Assembly: GCA_021234155.1 (NCBI GenBank)
Contig: JAJEKV010000025.1
Location: 2,441,339 to 2,505,338 of the forward strand
Origin: Isoetes taiwanensis
Taxonomy: Eukaryota; Streptophyta; Lycopodiopsida; Isoetales; Isoetaceae
Length of the DNA stretch: 64,000 bases
Reading direction: 5' to 3'
Shown in pieces: positions 12,010 to 24,693 of the stretch. The notes under the pieces were generated by a model. It did no database searches and had not been told where the DNA came from. It saw only the letters and a program-made list of their open reading frames with translations. Made by a program: the position numbers and the translations under genes. Positions within the stretch are counted from its first letter, which is position 1; each line of letters opens with the position of its first letter.

Positions 12010-15000
12010 GTAGACAAAGAATTCCCGGAGCCGGTCTTCTAACTACTTGTACAGCGCTAGATCTTTTGGTGGGGAGGGCTTAAGTTCCCTTACATTCCAA
12101 GAAACAATATTCATTTCAAGGCTGCAAGATCTAACACACCTTTCTTTTTTCTTCTCTTTGAGGCCTTCGATACATTCCATCATACACCACCACCACCCGG
12201 TAGATCAACCGTTGCATCATTGTATTCCCATCCACAGATGCATCTAAACTGATGCCAAGTCACCATCACCCTCCTCATCGAGAAGACACTCTAGGGTTGC
12301 ATCTCCCCTAGTCCGATGAGACATGGGCAGATTAATCTCCTCCAGAAGGTCCATGCCAACTACAGGTAGCTAGAGGGTCATGGTTCTCCCATGCCCGTAC
12401 ACGACAACCCCATTAAGATAGCGCACCACCTAGGAGGTATTGAGCCCATAACTTGCCCACATGCAGTGACAAGATATTAGGCTTATTCTCAACGATCCCC
12501 CCTAGTAGACTCTCGCACGCCAAAGGATCAACCTCAATCGGACAAGCCTTCCTTGTCGGGCTAGTCTAGCCAAGCTACCTACGACCCGTGGGCTCCTATA
12601 TACGCACACATTAATTTGGGGAATTAACGAGATCTATCAATAGGAGCATACTATTCGTGGCTTCTAGATCTCTATCCCATTCTCTAAGCACAAGAGGTGG
12701 AAAAGAGAGATATCCTCCATCACACTATAATAGAATGAATTGAAATAAAAGAAATAACAGATCTAATCTAACTAATCTAATCAACGGATAAGGTTTCATT
12801 CTAGTAGTCTAGGTTTTAGGTTCTAGAGATCATTTAAAACTAAGAACAAGTACTAATCCTACTAAAGAACATTTTTTAAAGCTTACATTGATGCATTTAA
12901 TTGGTACTAACTAGATTCTTGGCTGCCTCTAATGCCTTGGGATGCGTCCATGCCGTTGAAAGGAATGAGGATCTCGGAATCATCTTGCAACATGAGCTTG
13001 GCTATTGTTGCAAGGCCAGATTATATCCGATATTGCTCCAAATTCTCCTTCGATCATGTGAAGCCACTAGAATCCCAAAAAGGTAACTTATAGGGTTCTT
13101 CCCTTTTGCACCTCTCCAATTTAGGGGTTAATACTCGATTGGGCCACTTGGCTCCTTAGGGAACTGCCATATGGCAATATGGGTTATATTCACATACATT
13201 AAGATGTGCAATATAACGGTCTATAATGGTTGCATGGAATAAATACATGTCAATGGATTTATATCTCCATAGAGCAACCCCTTATAATTATAATATATTA
13301 ACATGCTAGATATCTAATCCATGTATGTGTAATATATTGGCATATTGGCATATCCTACACATGCATGTCAATATGCTTGACATGTACTTTGATGTCGCAG
13401 TATAGTATTATAGGTATTTAAACTGTTTAGTATACAAGAACGTCACAGTCTAAATCTTTGAAATTTCTTTTGTCAAACAATGGTTGCAATCTTAGTACAA
13501 GTCTCTAGCAGCGATCATTGATAAGTGTGTGTTAGTATTCATCCCCATGCCACATCCATGAATGCATTTATAATTGGCATGACCTTTTTAAGAAAACAAG
13601 TAGCTGGGTCAACTTGTCATTAGAAGCACTATCAAAATGTCACTTGATGGTGTGCCTCAAAACTTGCTTCTAGATGTAATTGAAATTAAAAATGAGCATA
13701 AAGTTATTTGTAAAATTCCAAAACATCCAGCCACGTGCATATTACGTATTACTCATATGGATAATCTCTCACATGCTCCAATTAATGGTACTTACCAGAA
13801 GCCAAACGGTGAAGAAATAGCATGTGATCTAGTCCGTGCCTGAATCATCTCCAAAACTAGCTTTAACCCATCCGATTAGATGATCCATGTGCCCAAATTT
13901 GGGGCAAAAGGAAGATTGTTTGTACAGCGCAATAATTGATCAAGGAAGCACAATCTAAGTGTTTCTACACTATTGGGCTGGTAAACAAACATCCCACATC
14001 TTTTGCCATCAAATATATGTCCGAAGTTTGTTAAAAGTGTGTAGTCTTAAGCGATATAACATTATGTCCATCAATCTTGTTAATTTGAAAGTATCCGGTG
14101 TGGCAGAAAAGGTTTTTGGATTTTTTTTTTAACTTCATTTTCTAAGATTGTTTTTTTTTTTTTTTTTTTTTTCTGTAATGTTTTACCGCTTTCTCCAAAA
14201 AAAATCCGGAGCAATGGTCTTCAAGATATTCCAGGTTTATGGGTTTATGGGTTTTCTTTGCATGCATCATGATTTCCTATGCTTCCACGATCACCAATTT
14301 ATTTATTTATTTTGAAGAATGAGAATCTATTTTAAAAAGAAAGTATGATTACAATGGGAAGCTAAGGAAGATGGAGATACCCCAAACCTCCTCCTTAACA
14401 TCATCAATGCCTAGAAATATTGATTATGTGGATGAGGCTTTACAAGCAGAGCCCGCCACCTCAAGACAATTTGGCATCTATGTTTTTAAACTACCCAATA
14501 GACTAAGGCCCCGCAAATATTGAATCACATTTTTAAAGTGTGGTCACATGGGAGGAAGAAGGCCAAGGAGGATTTTGGTTTGCTTGTGATACACTCGTGG
14601 AAAGGCACACAAAACGATGCCCAAACGAGTTGGAGGTGATCACACAAGATGAGACAAGATTCTAATGACTCACGGGCGGTTCAAGAAAATGGAAATGGCT
14701 TTGCTTGAAAGAATGAACTCGATGTTGATTCATAACACTCGATGCACAACTTGCCGAAGTAAAAGATACTGCTTTGGAGGAATCTTTTTTTCCCAAACCC
14801 TCGAACAAATAAGCTGATGATTGGTGTCTCGAACTGCCTGATGCCAATGAGGTGAAGGATGCAGAGGAGGCCGCAGTTAGATGCTTGTAGTCGTTTCTAA
14901 CGGTGCTTATCCTTAAGAAACATCGATCAGAAAACCCTCTAGAAAGTCCTCATGTGCCAAAATTGAGAATTGGGCCTCGAGATTAGTATGCCTTATGACT

Positions 15001-15579
15001 TGGGGATGATGATCTGACACTGTTTGCAACATGTAGTTTCTACAATCTGTGTTATGCATGTATGTTGGCATAGCATTTGTGATGTTTGGCTGCAATTCTT
15101 GAATCTCCTGTGGCCCCATTAAACCCGTGGTGAAGCTACCATCTCCGTGAACCTCAAGAAAACTATATTCAAAGAGAAGCTTCTATAGCCCATTGTTCCT
15201 TCTCTAATCCGTAAACAATATCGCCATTCAGAGGGAACCTAGTGGGCTGCCTCCTCAACCATATTAAAATCTCCAAGAGAGCAACCATGCAACATTGTCT
15301 CTTTATTTTTCATCCTATTCCTTCGTAAGACCACATGGATGCCCTCTAGGCACATTGGGCGATAAATGTTGACAATGCCTCACTCGCAATTATCTTGCTT
15401 CCACCTAATCACCGCCAACTTGCCCCACTTATCCCTAGCTATAAAACCACCCCAAAGTCTAAGAACCAAAAATAAAAGTTTCACCTCTGGTCTACCCGTG
15501 ACACTTGCTAATCCAAGATGCTGATGTCCCATGAGATTTAGAAGCCTGCCCATCGAGCCTCTATGGCATTTATGCTCTT
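12010..15579 (-). repeat. LINE-derived tandem unit, copy U2
   Basis: The first half (12010-13798) matches 15831-17660 and the second half (13799-15579) matches 1-1775, which proves a tandem arrangement with a unit of about 3.6 kb without the MITE. Coding sense is minus. A 22 bp poly-T at about 14150 may be the 3' poly-A of a LINE copy. A plus-strand frame starting MSLDGVPQNLLLDVIE (13637) is conserved at 17467 with matching N-terminus but diverges afterwards, so I do not call it a gene. Confidence 0.8.
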
Positions 15580-15940
15580 GGGCAAAAGTATGTTGGTGGG
15601 GTACAAAAAAACGCGACCCCAGCACTTAGATCAGCACCCTGCACCTACTATTCTATTATAGTATTCCACTTGTCATTCATTGGAGTTGTTACATATTTCT
15701 ATTGATTACCTAATTATCATGTGCTAGTACCAGTAACACCCTAAACAAGCTACCATATGGGGTGCTATATGAGTGCTGTCAGCATGTGTCCGGATGCCTG
15801 CTTTTGTACCCCACCAGTATACTTTTGCCCTCTTGTAGACAAAGAATCTGCGGAGTCGGTCTTCCAACTACTTGTGCGGCGCTAAATCTTTTGGTGGGGA
15901 AGGACTTAAGTCTCCTTACATTCCAAGAAACAATATTCAT
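14913..15940 (-). pseudogene. LINE (L1-type) endonuclease domain remnant, interrupted by a MITE
   Basis: Minus strand from ATG at 15940: MNIVSWNVRRLKS...QILCLQE is the start of an apurinic-like endonuclease of L1-clade LINEs, with catalytic Asn and Glu. After the 251 bp MITE the domain continues with LLFLVLRLWGGF and reaches LGDFNMV (15263-15274) and VSDHHP (about 15002-15017), the other conserved endonuclease motifs. Their spacing, with the MITE removed, is normal for the family. Frameshifts and stops fall between the motifs. No RT motif follows, so only a truncated second ORF is present. Equivalent starts are seen in copy U1 at 12114. This enzyme would nick the genomic target for target-primed reverse transcription; here it is dead. 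Confidence 0.8.
15580..15830. mobile_element. MITE, 251 bp, TSD TCTT, inserted in LINE endonuclease
   Basis: Termini are GGGCAAAAGTATGTTGGTGG and the inverse CCACCAGTATACTTTTGCCC, continuing with matching TACAAAA. TCTT flanks both sides (15576-15579 and 15831-15834). The uninserted sequence TATGCTCTTGTAGAC is seen at 12001-12015. There is no coding capacity. A related complete copy lies at 35531 and a truncated one at 1776. A 4 bp TSD excludes hAT (8), Mutator (9-11), CACTA and PIF (3) and Tc1 (TA), so the superfamily is unassigned. Confidence 0.92.
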
Positions 15941-17905
15941 TTCAAGGCTGCAAGATCTAATACACCTTTCTTTTTTTTTCTTTGAGACCTTCGACACATG
16001 TTGGGGCATGCCATCATATACCACCACGGCCAGCTGATCAACTGGTTGCATTATTGTATTCCCATCCAGAGATGCATCTAAAGCTGATGCCAAGTCACCA
16101 ATCACCCTCCTCATCGAGAAGACACTTTAGGGTTGCATCTCCCCTGGTCCGATGAGACAGGGCGAGATTAATCTCCTCCAGAAGGTCCATGCCAACTACA
16201 TGTAGCTAGAGGGTCATGGTTTTCCCATGCCCGTACACGACAACCCCATTGAGATAGCGCATCACCTAGGAGATATCGAGCTCATAACTTGCCCACATGC
16301 AGTGACAAGTTATTAGGCTTAGCCTGCAACGATCCCCTAGTAGACTCTGCATGCCAAGGGATCAACTGCAGTCGGACAAGTCTTTCTTGTCAGTTAGTCT
16401 AGCCAAGCCACCTACAGCCAGGTGGGCTCCTATATACACACTGCATTTATTTGGGAATTAACGAGATCTGTCACGAGGAACATACTATTCTTGGCTTGTA
16501 TGTCTCTATCTCCTTCTCCAAGCACAAGAGGTGGAAAAGAGAGATACGAACCTCCATCATACTATAATATAATGAATCGAAATAAAATAAATAACATATC
16601 TAATTTAACTAATCTAATCAACATGATAAGGTTTCGTTCGATAGTCTAGGTTCTTAGGTTCTAGAGATCATTTAAAACTAAGAACAGGTACTGATCCGAC
16701 CTAAGAACAACCTTTAAAGCTTACATTGACGGACAGAATTGGTACTAACTAGATCCTTGGCTGCCTCTAATGCCTTGGGATGCGTCCATCCCGATGAAAC
16801 GGATCAGGATCTCGGAATCATCTTGCAACATGAGCTTGGCTATTGTTGCAAGGCCAGATTATGTCCAGCATTGCTCCAAATTCTCCTCCGATCATGTGAA
16901 GCAACTAGAATCCCAAAAAGGCAACTTTTAGGGTTCTTCCCTTTTTACCTCTCCAATTTACGGGTTAGTACTCGATTGGGCCACTTGGCTCCTTAGGAAA
17001 CTGCCATATAGCAATATGGGTTATATTCACATATATTAAGATGTGCAATATAACGGTCTATAATGGTTGCATGGAATAAATACATGTCAATGGATTTATA
17101 TCTCCATAGAGCAATCCCTTATAGTATATTAACATGCTAGCTATTTGATCCATGTATGTGTGTAATATATTGGCGTATTGGCATATCCTACACTTGTGCA
17201 TGTCAATATGCTTGACATGTACTGTCATGTCGCAGTATAATATTATAGGTATTTAAACTGTTTAGTATACAAGAACGTCACAGTCTACATCATTGGTATT
17301 TCTTTTGTCAAACAATAGTAGCAATCTCAGTACAAGTCAGTGATCATTGATAAGTGTGCGTTAATATTCGTCCCCATGCCACATCCATGAATGTATTTAT
17401 AATTGGCACATACCTTTTTAAGAAAACAAGTATCTCGGTCAACTTGTCATTAGAAGCACTATCAAAATGTCGCTTGATGGTGTGCCTCAAAACTTGCTTT
17501 TAGATGTAATTGAAATTGAAAATGAGCATAAAGTTATTTGTGAAATTCCAAAACATCCAGCCACTTGTGCATATTACGTATTGCTCATATGGATAATCTT
17601 CCACATGCTCCAAGTAACGGTACTTACCAGAAGGCAGACGGCGAAGAAATAGCATGCTATCTAGTCTATGCATGAATCATTTCCAAAACTAGCTTTAACA
17701 CATCCAATCAGATGATCCATGTGCCTAAATTTGGAGCAAAGGGAAGATTGTTCATAAAGCGCACTAATTGATCAAGGAAGCACAATCTAAGTGTTTCTAC
17801 ACTATTGGGCTGGTCCTTGAGGAAAGTTAAGAAGAAGCCATCAAACGTGTGCTGATAAGTTTGTTAAAAGCATGTAGTCTTAAGCAATATAGCATTATGT
17901 CCATT
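15831..17905 (-). repeat. LINE-derived tandem unit, copy U3 (partial)
   Basis: It matches 12006-14060 and then diverges near 17905 into unrelated sequence, so this is the last unit. On the minus strand it should hold the region upstream of the endonuclease (first ORF or 5' part), but the frames are short. It is more diverged from U2 (about 5-8% by eye) than U0 is from U2. Confidence 0.75.
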
Positions 17906-19333
17906 ATTATTAGAGCAACGCTTTAAATACAAGCTAAGATTTAAGGCATTAGAATCAACAACGTGCAATAAGGGTGGCAGATCTAGGGTGATTATCATGA
18001 CAAGGATTCACTAACCACATTTGACATCAACACAAAAAAGTAGATGCTACTGGATACTGGAATAAGGGTGTCAATGCATATGCCCTGGAATATTTGATCT
18101 CAAATCATGAGGACACATCAGAGAGGTAAAGGTAGTTTGCACTAAACTTCAATGAATTAGTGGTTCTAAAAGTTTTCTTACTTTGGGACGCCCTTGGCCC
18201 TGGCAATCACACTAACCCATGGAATTACAAAGGCCACTGGTGCTAGCATTTTCACGCAACAGAGAGAAAAGGAAAAACCAATGCGTTCACAACATAATAT
18301 ATTCCACAAGGTAATATGAATCTATTAGACGATAATGAGGATTTGCCGCATTGGTGCTTACAATCAAAGAAATGTTTAGACCTTTAACCATTTTTTAGTG
18401 AAGATTGAGTGGTAACCCTTCACCAAGATGGACAAACTGCTCATCTTGCCAACAAATTCGGGATCATATGGCAGTGTTTCCAAGCTCGTTATAAGATCAT
18501 ATAGTTTTGAGAGTTATTTCATGTTGTGGTCTTTCTCTTTCATATGTAACATATCTGCAGTGTATACACAGTGTGTTCATTATGTGATATGCTTCATTGC
18601 ATCTCATATACACTTCAACATTTAGGTAAGCATAACAAATGCAAAAAGATTCAATGCCTCCATCCTACATAGCATTACCTGAATGGTCAAGGCCAGATTC
18701 GCCTTGGCTTGGAGAAATATATTAAAGGCTATTGCAACTACATTTATGATCAATTGGTTTCTCGTAAATATTTCACATGATGCCTTAGTCAAACTGTTAG
18801 ATTGTCAACCATTATAAGCAATAAAAAATAGCCTACAAGTGGACAATAGGACAATCCTGATTGAAATATTTTAACCTAAAAATTGGGGAAAATCTATTAT
18901 TTCTGTTGACATTATTGACCTTGTTATAAACAACAGTCTTGATAAACAACAGTTTTGATCAGCTTCAAATATACAAAAATGATGACTGACCTATACATTC
19001 TTCATAAAATGTTGTCATGTTTATGAAGAATGAAATAAGCGCCAAAGTTAAGTCACGAGTAACCTGTAAATAGCAAACCAATGAGACTAAAACCCTTCTA
19101 TTTCCAACGAGTGTAATAATAGACTCCCATCATAACACTTCCATTGCTTGCAATTTAACTTTTGAAGATAATAACCAAATACCAGAATTACTCATAAGGC
19201 AACAGCTTACTTCTAAACTTGGCTAATTTGAAGCATTCTTGAAATCACAACGTGAGTCTTGAAATAAATGGAAAGAAAAAAAAAAGCAAAGATGGAACAT
19301 TACTAGCTTCAGACATGCTCCAGTTTAAGTCCA
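17906..19333. other. Intergenic sequence 3' of the UNC50 homologue
   Basis: AT-rich unique-looking sequence with no frame that resembles a protein. It holds the 3' UTR and downstream region of the minus-strand gene ending at 19334. I see no terminal repeats here. Confidence 0.5.
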
Positions 19334-22300
19334 TCAGCCAAAGTAAGCGCCCATAACAAATCTTGTAGGGTTGAATCCAGCTAATAATGCTGCATTGTCA
19401 TGGAATTACAATATTAGTACAAGTCTTGGCAAAATAATCTGCTTGTCCAACTTACAGATTGGGAAGAGAATGAAAGATAAAGCAGCTGGATAAAGGAAAA
19501 ACGTTGTTCTCTCAAGGAATGGAAGTACTGTAAAAGCCCAAAATTACACAATTCAATTATAAAACTAGTCCCTTTGACATATAGCCAAAAAAATGATAAA
19601 AACTCACCATCATAACCAAGGAAATTGAGATAATGATAATAAGACACTGCCATCAAAAACAACAAGTTTGACAAAAGTGTTGGCAAAAAGCCATGGGCAA
19701 GCAAGAATGGGGACAGAAAATACTGCAACACTGCAAAATGCGGTGCGTCAGATGGCTGCTTAAAGAACATCCATGGTAACTTGATAAAAATCCCTGTAAA
19801 AGTAAATTAAAGAAACCGTCTCTCTGATATAATAATATTAAATAAAATGTCTCTCTGATAACTCTACATTGGAAACATAGATATGAACCAATAATGATAA
19901 CAAACACGATCTAATGCAATTTACATACAAAGCTGGGGACCCTTTCCTATAAAACACTCATGTCTGAGCTCCCATGGTACCTAGCAACTAACTGACTACG
20001 CATCAGAAACAGAAAAGAGGAGACCGTCTTCATACCTACAGGAGACCTACAGACCTACTGAATGTCTTAATAGTTCATCTCAGAGATCCCCATATAAGCG
20101 ACTTATGTAATGCCTTACCAGTTCTCACAGATGTCTCCAATTACATAATTCTTAGCAGCCATTACTAATTAGAGCACTTCAGTTTTACAATTTAGAAGGA
20201 AAGGAAAATACCATAAAGCAAGGAGCAAACTTGCTGGACATAACTATTAAGAGCCACTACTAATTAGAGGAGTTCATTTCAACAATAATAAGGAAAGGAG
20301 AATACCATAAAGCAAGATAAACACAGGGAAGTACGAGTTGCAGTGCACATCAAACGCATAAAGCCTGCTTGCAATATGTACCATATGATGACAAATAGCT
20401 TAAATAAAATCCAATGATGCAAAACAATTTCCTGATATAACGATAACCATCGGACACTACCATTCCACGTGTTGCTCGACCACATGACTGTGCACAGCAG
20501 CTTCTTCACGCAAATAATGATTGGATAAAAACCTATGAAACATTAAAGAATGCTTCAATCAACACTCCATTCAGGATTATTCAGTCCCATGCTTGAAAAG
20601 ACATTAAAAAGATGATATCATTAACTATTTTTGTACTTTTTGATTCCCGAGCTCTTTCAAAACATGTCAAAAAAGCATAAATAAGAAAACGTCTTCTACT
20701 CCTTGTTGACAAAACATGTTCTCATCCAAGCAGATGTAACATTCAAGTATATTTGACATGTTGATAGAAAGAGATCTGGTTTGGATCATGGAAAACAGAG
20801 AGATTGATTGCCAAAATAGAGACTTAATTTGATGAAACACGTATAATGGTTATTCGTTCTGAAGTTATAGTTTTCAATGAGAAACCATCAACTGAGCAGA
20901 TTATGAAGTAAGGTGGGCATTGAGAGTCTAACACGTCGAGCTCTGTGGCGAAAATGACTCTTTGCCTATCACTGTAACTTCTAGTCTGTTGCCGACTTAA
21001 TGATACAAATTCTACCTAAAATTCGCCAAATGCCTGTACTTTAATATTGACTCATTAAGAGAAGACATCAACTAGGTGGTCTTACCAACAGATGCTTGCC
21101 AAAGAAGTGCCTATTAGGAGAAAGTGAATACAAATAACAGAGAGTACGATCAATCCTGACTGCACAATGCTGTGACAATACCTGAAAACATAAGCAACAT
21201 TGCATCCACATCAGAAGACTCTTGATACTCTTCATTGATTATGACAGTCCTCAAAAATTGGGCAACCAAAAATGTGCCTGGCAACAATCCCTCGTCTTAG
21301 AGACCTAAGTCTATATATAGCTAATTATATACTTAACTCACGCTGCACAATAAGCAGATGCAGCAACAGTAAGCAATGCACCAATAGTCACCAAAAATGC
21401 TGGGTCATCTCTTGCCCACTGATTCTTTGTTTCTGACAATAAACAAGAATATTCATTAGCTGATTTCCAAACTGGACAAGCCACAGATGAAATTAATACT
21501 TACGTTTATGATATTTTGTGTGTTGGTAGCTGCAAGGAAAAGAGCCAATATATGAGGCACATAAAAACACAATGTTATGCTGATTGTATGTCTCAAATAA
21601 GTATCAGCATAGATAATACATCACATATTTGAAACCGTTGAATTTTAAAGTGCTTGAGTAACTGCCCAGACTCTGGTACTAACTTGATTAACCTACAAGA
21701 GCTTTCCTTTTGACACTAATATTCGTTCTAACTATGTTGAAGATTCCTGTGAGGACAAGAAAAAAGTATTTAAATTCTTTTGAAATTCTTTTTGCCAGAG
21801 TGGTTGCAAAGCTCTCTTTCTACAGTGTGGCAGGTCTTGGTGATTGACACCCTTGAGCTAGTGTGTGCTCATTATCGCCGTTCTTAGCATCAATTCTAAG
21901 TTCTCCAAAGTTAACTCCCAAACTCTGCTTAATTGATCTATCCTTCTACGCTAATATTCATTCATAACTATGTCGAAATCCAGTCAAGGAACTTACACAA
22001 TTTTGGGAGATGTACACAAATGAAGCATTTGCCAGAACGTATATTCCATGTCCATTTGCTGCCACTGCCGAACAAGAAAGAGAAAACTGTCAACGACGGC
22101 CTTTGGAAGAAACGCCCATTAGGTTGACCACCCGCTAAGAAGACTGCTAGGAAATAGAAATGATATAGAATCTAAATCATGACACAGTATTCGGATCCAG
22201 TTCTGATCCTTGCTTTTAGACCATTTGATGATTGGATAAACATCTGATGCTAAATTTCGAATTCATGAAGCTACAAACCTTGATGATTCTTCGAAGGTAT

Positions 22301-22365
22301 TGTGGAACATAACCCTGCTGCTTATAGACAGGAGTAGTCCGGCCGCGACCAGCTGTGGGCAACAT
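19334..22365 (-). CDS. UNC50: UNC-50 family membrane protein, complete 10-exon gene
   Basis: Exons on the minus strand: 22365-22279, 22064-21997, 21529-21504, 21432-21342, 21181-21086, 20532-20461, 20364-20306, 19730-19608, 19527-19456 and 19389-19334. Every junction is GT-AG and all phases fit, giving 750 nt, 249 residues, the usual length of plant UNC-50 proteins. Recognised stretches in order: MLPTAGRGRTTPVYKQ, WQQMDMEYTFWQMLHL, YQHTKYHK, QWARDDPAF, NHYLREE, HVVEQHVEW, FDVHCNSYFP, AHGFLPTLLSNLLF, YYHYLNFLGYD, VLPFLERTTFFLYP and AGFNPTRF. UNC-50 proteins are multi-span Golgi/ER membrane proteins linked in animals and yeast to receptor and vesicle traffic. Exon 3 is only 26 nt. The gene looks functional and stands between repeats with no host neighbours nearby. 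Confidence 0.95.
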
Positions 22366-22506
22366 TGTTAAGGACGGCGCGAAAGACCGCTGGACTCTGG
22401 AGCCGGAAATGGTCGTATTTGATTATATGCTAATATATATTTTGGACTAGGCATTATTACACATATACAAGCTTACCTATAACTAAATTTCCATTTACTA
22501 ATAGAC

Positions 22507-23217
22507 ATGGTGTCACTCCACTCACGGGGATAGTTTGACGCGTTGGCAGAGGACGTGTTACAGCTCTGCCCTACGGAGACTGCTTGGCCACGTGCGTCCA
22601 ATGACAAACCACACCCAGTCACGTACTATGGCAGACAGTTGCTTCAGATGTGTAACTTCTTTGACTTGGTTATCTGCAATGGATTAGCGCAATGGCCATC
22701 CTCTGCCAGTTATACTTGTAGGCAGGAGAAAACTAGGGGAGCAAGACTAGTGTTAGTTGGTTGATGTGCTTATAGATACTGCTGAGAGGTGCTTTGGGAC
22801 AAGCCGCCCACGGAATGGCAACAACCTTCCCTACTGGCTTCGACAGGGCACTGATCCCACACTTTTCTCAAGGGAAAGAAACCCATGTACGTTGTGGAGC
22901 ATCAGAGAGATGTTCTATCTCCTGAACCTTCATCACAGGACCTTCTGGCAAGGAAGCCTCTGTAGCCTATAGGGAACAACACTTTCGAGCAATGGGTACA
23001 GTAGCTCTATGATCCTTTGGGGGTTTCGAGCAGCTATACCCACACAGATGGGCCCAGCGATAGTAATCATAGGGATAGAGGTCACACAGGGCTTACAACA
23101 TCTTGCCAATGGAAAGGCAAGAGATTTGGACAGCATACAGGTAGAGCTGCTCAAATGGGCAGGGCCACCAATAGTGCCCATCCTAACTGCATTATTCAAC
23201 AGGGCATTATAGAATAG
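22507..23217 (+). pseudogene. LINE fragment: endonuclease C-terminus to start of RT
   Basis: Plus-strand pieces in shifting frames read LCPTETAWPRASND, TYYGRQLLQMCNFFDLVICN and YTCRQEKTRGA (end of an endonuclease domain), then FWQGSLCSL and LANGKARDLDSIQVELLKWA followed by PILTALFN (the segment just before the RT fingers in non-LTR elements). It stops at NRAL with an in-frame stop and the element ends near 23217. Several stops and frameshifts make it dead. It is unrelated in sequence to the minus-strand LINE in the first 18 kb. It lies about 140 bp upstream of the UNC50 start codon, so it could lie within that gene's promoter region. Confidence 0.82.
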
Positions 23218-24693
23218 ATGGAATGGTTAAATTCTCTTTTATATATTACTAAGATGAGGATGGATGCTTTGATTGTGATTATGTTCCTTCTTTCTATCCC
23301 TTCTGTTTGTCTGGGGTTAAGGGGAGGATAGAGACTTGAAAGCTTCCTAGAAGCAGAGATGTTTCTAGCTCGAACCCCTAAAACCCAATAATTGTGGCAT
23401 GTGCTCAAGAGCCCACCTGGCTGTGGATGCTATATCGTGATTCAGCATCAGATAGCATGTACAATGGTGAAACGGGGGATTAAATCCTTAGGGGTCAATA
23501 GGGGATAACTTGGGCTAGCCTAAAAGGGTTTTCTTTAGCTATGCTAAAATACTAAGGGATAATTAACCTAATTAGGCTAATTAGGTTATAAATTAGTTAA
23601 AGTCAACCAATAGGGCAGCGCCACCTGGCCCAAATCGATTGGCCAAGGGGGACTTGCCAATTTTAGAGGGCTAATTGGGGTCCTACCCCCATTTCTGCCC
23701 CAAAACGATTTGGAGAGAAGGGAGAAACGAGGAGCCATCAGCTGTTGTGATCAGACTTGAAGAATGGAAGCCTTTCGCGACAATGGCTCCAGCCAGGAGA
23801 CCAGTTAGTCTCAGATAGTTTGTGTTTCAGCTAACACTTCTTTGAATAAGGTGACGTCCCCGTCATTGGTGACGTCCCATTCAATGGATACATGGGCTCC
23901 TCGAAAAAAATTTGGTGGCGTCTCCTGATTAGCGCCTGAAGTTTCGCTTACGGCACACTGTTGGCATCCATGTGGCAAGGTTATTGAACCCTGTTGGCAC
24001 ACTGTTGGCATCCATGTGGCGAGGTTATTGAACCCTGAACGGCTCCTCTGTTTCTTGGCTAGGGCGGGAGAGGATTCCAGCATGGCGATCCCTATTTTTT
24101 CTGTTGGCGATGCCATTTTTTCTGTTGGCGATCATGGCGCCATTGATGGCTTTGGCATTTGTGGTGCTTGGAAGCTTTCTGAACCATGGATTTCGATGCT
24201 TCCTATCTTATTTGTGCCATGGTATTTCCTCTCAGACCATTGCATCTCAATTATTGGTTGTCTTCCCTCCAAATCCTTGATAAATTGGCGCCTGTTGCAT
24301 GATTCCCTCCATTTTTTAGATGATCTGAGCTGCAAATCACCTGGATCATTGACCTGGCTTCTCCAGGGCCTTAGATCTTTAGTTTCATTTGAATGTTTGA
24401 ATTTATTTTCAGCGTATGCAGCTATAAAAAGAGGCAAATGGTTCGTGGAGATTCAAGCTTCCTACTTCTTTTTGTTTGCTCCTGGAGCTTTTCTTCTGGC
24501 AGCAGCCTTGAGGTGGTAAGCCTTTCAGATTTTAAATCCTACAGAGCTTTTCTTCTGGCAGCAGCCTTGAGGTGGTAAGCCTTTCAGATTTATTAGTGCT
24601 CTTTTCTGTGGCATGCTCTCTTTTGTAGTATTCCATTGTCTTTTTCAATCTCTTTTTCATTGAATCATCCATTCTATTCCATTTCGATTTAAG
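23218..24693 (+). other. Non-coding stretch upstream of pogo copy 1, with short tandem duplications
   Basis: Two local duplications are clear: a 44 bp unit containing GTTGGCATCCATGTGGC at 23952-24037, and a 59 bp period unit containing TCTTCTGGCAGCAGCC at 24487-24591. The phrase TTTTTTCTGTTGGCGAT also occurs twice near 24100. The longest frame (24016-24519) has no recognisable domain and runs through one of the duplications, so I do not call it a gene. Part of this may be the 5' end of the pogo element, but no TIR was identified. Confidence 0.5.

Noticed and set aside
24016-24519. 167-residue frame upstream of pogo copy 1
   Set aside because: No domain, runs through a recent 59 bp tandem duplication, and an opposite-strand frame of similar length exists.
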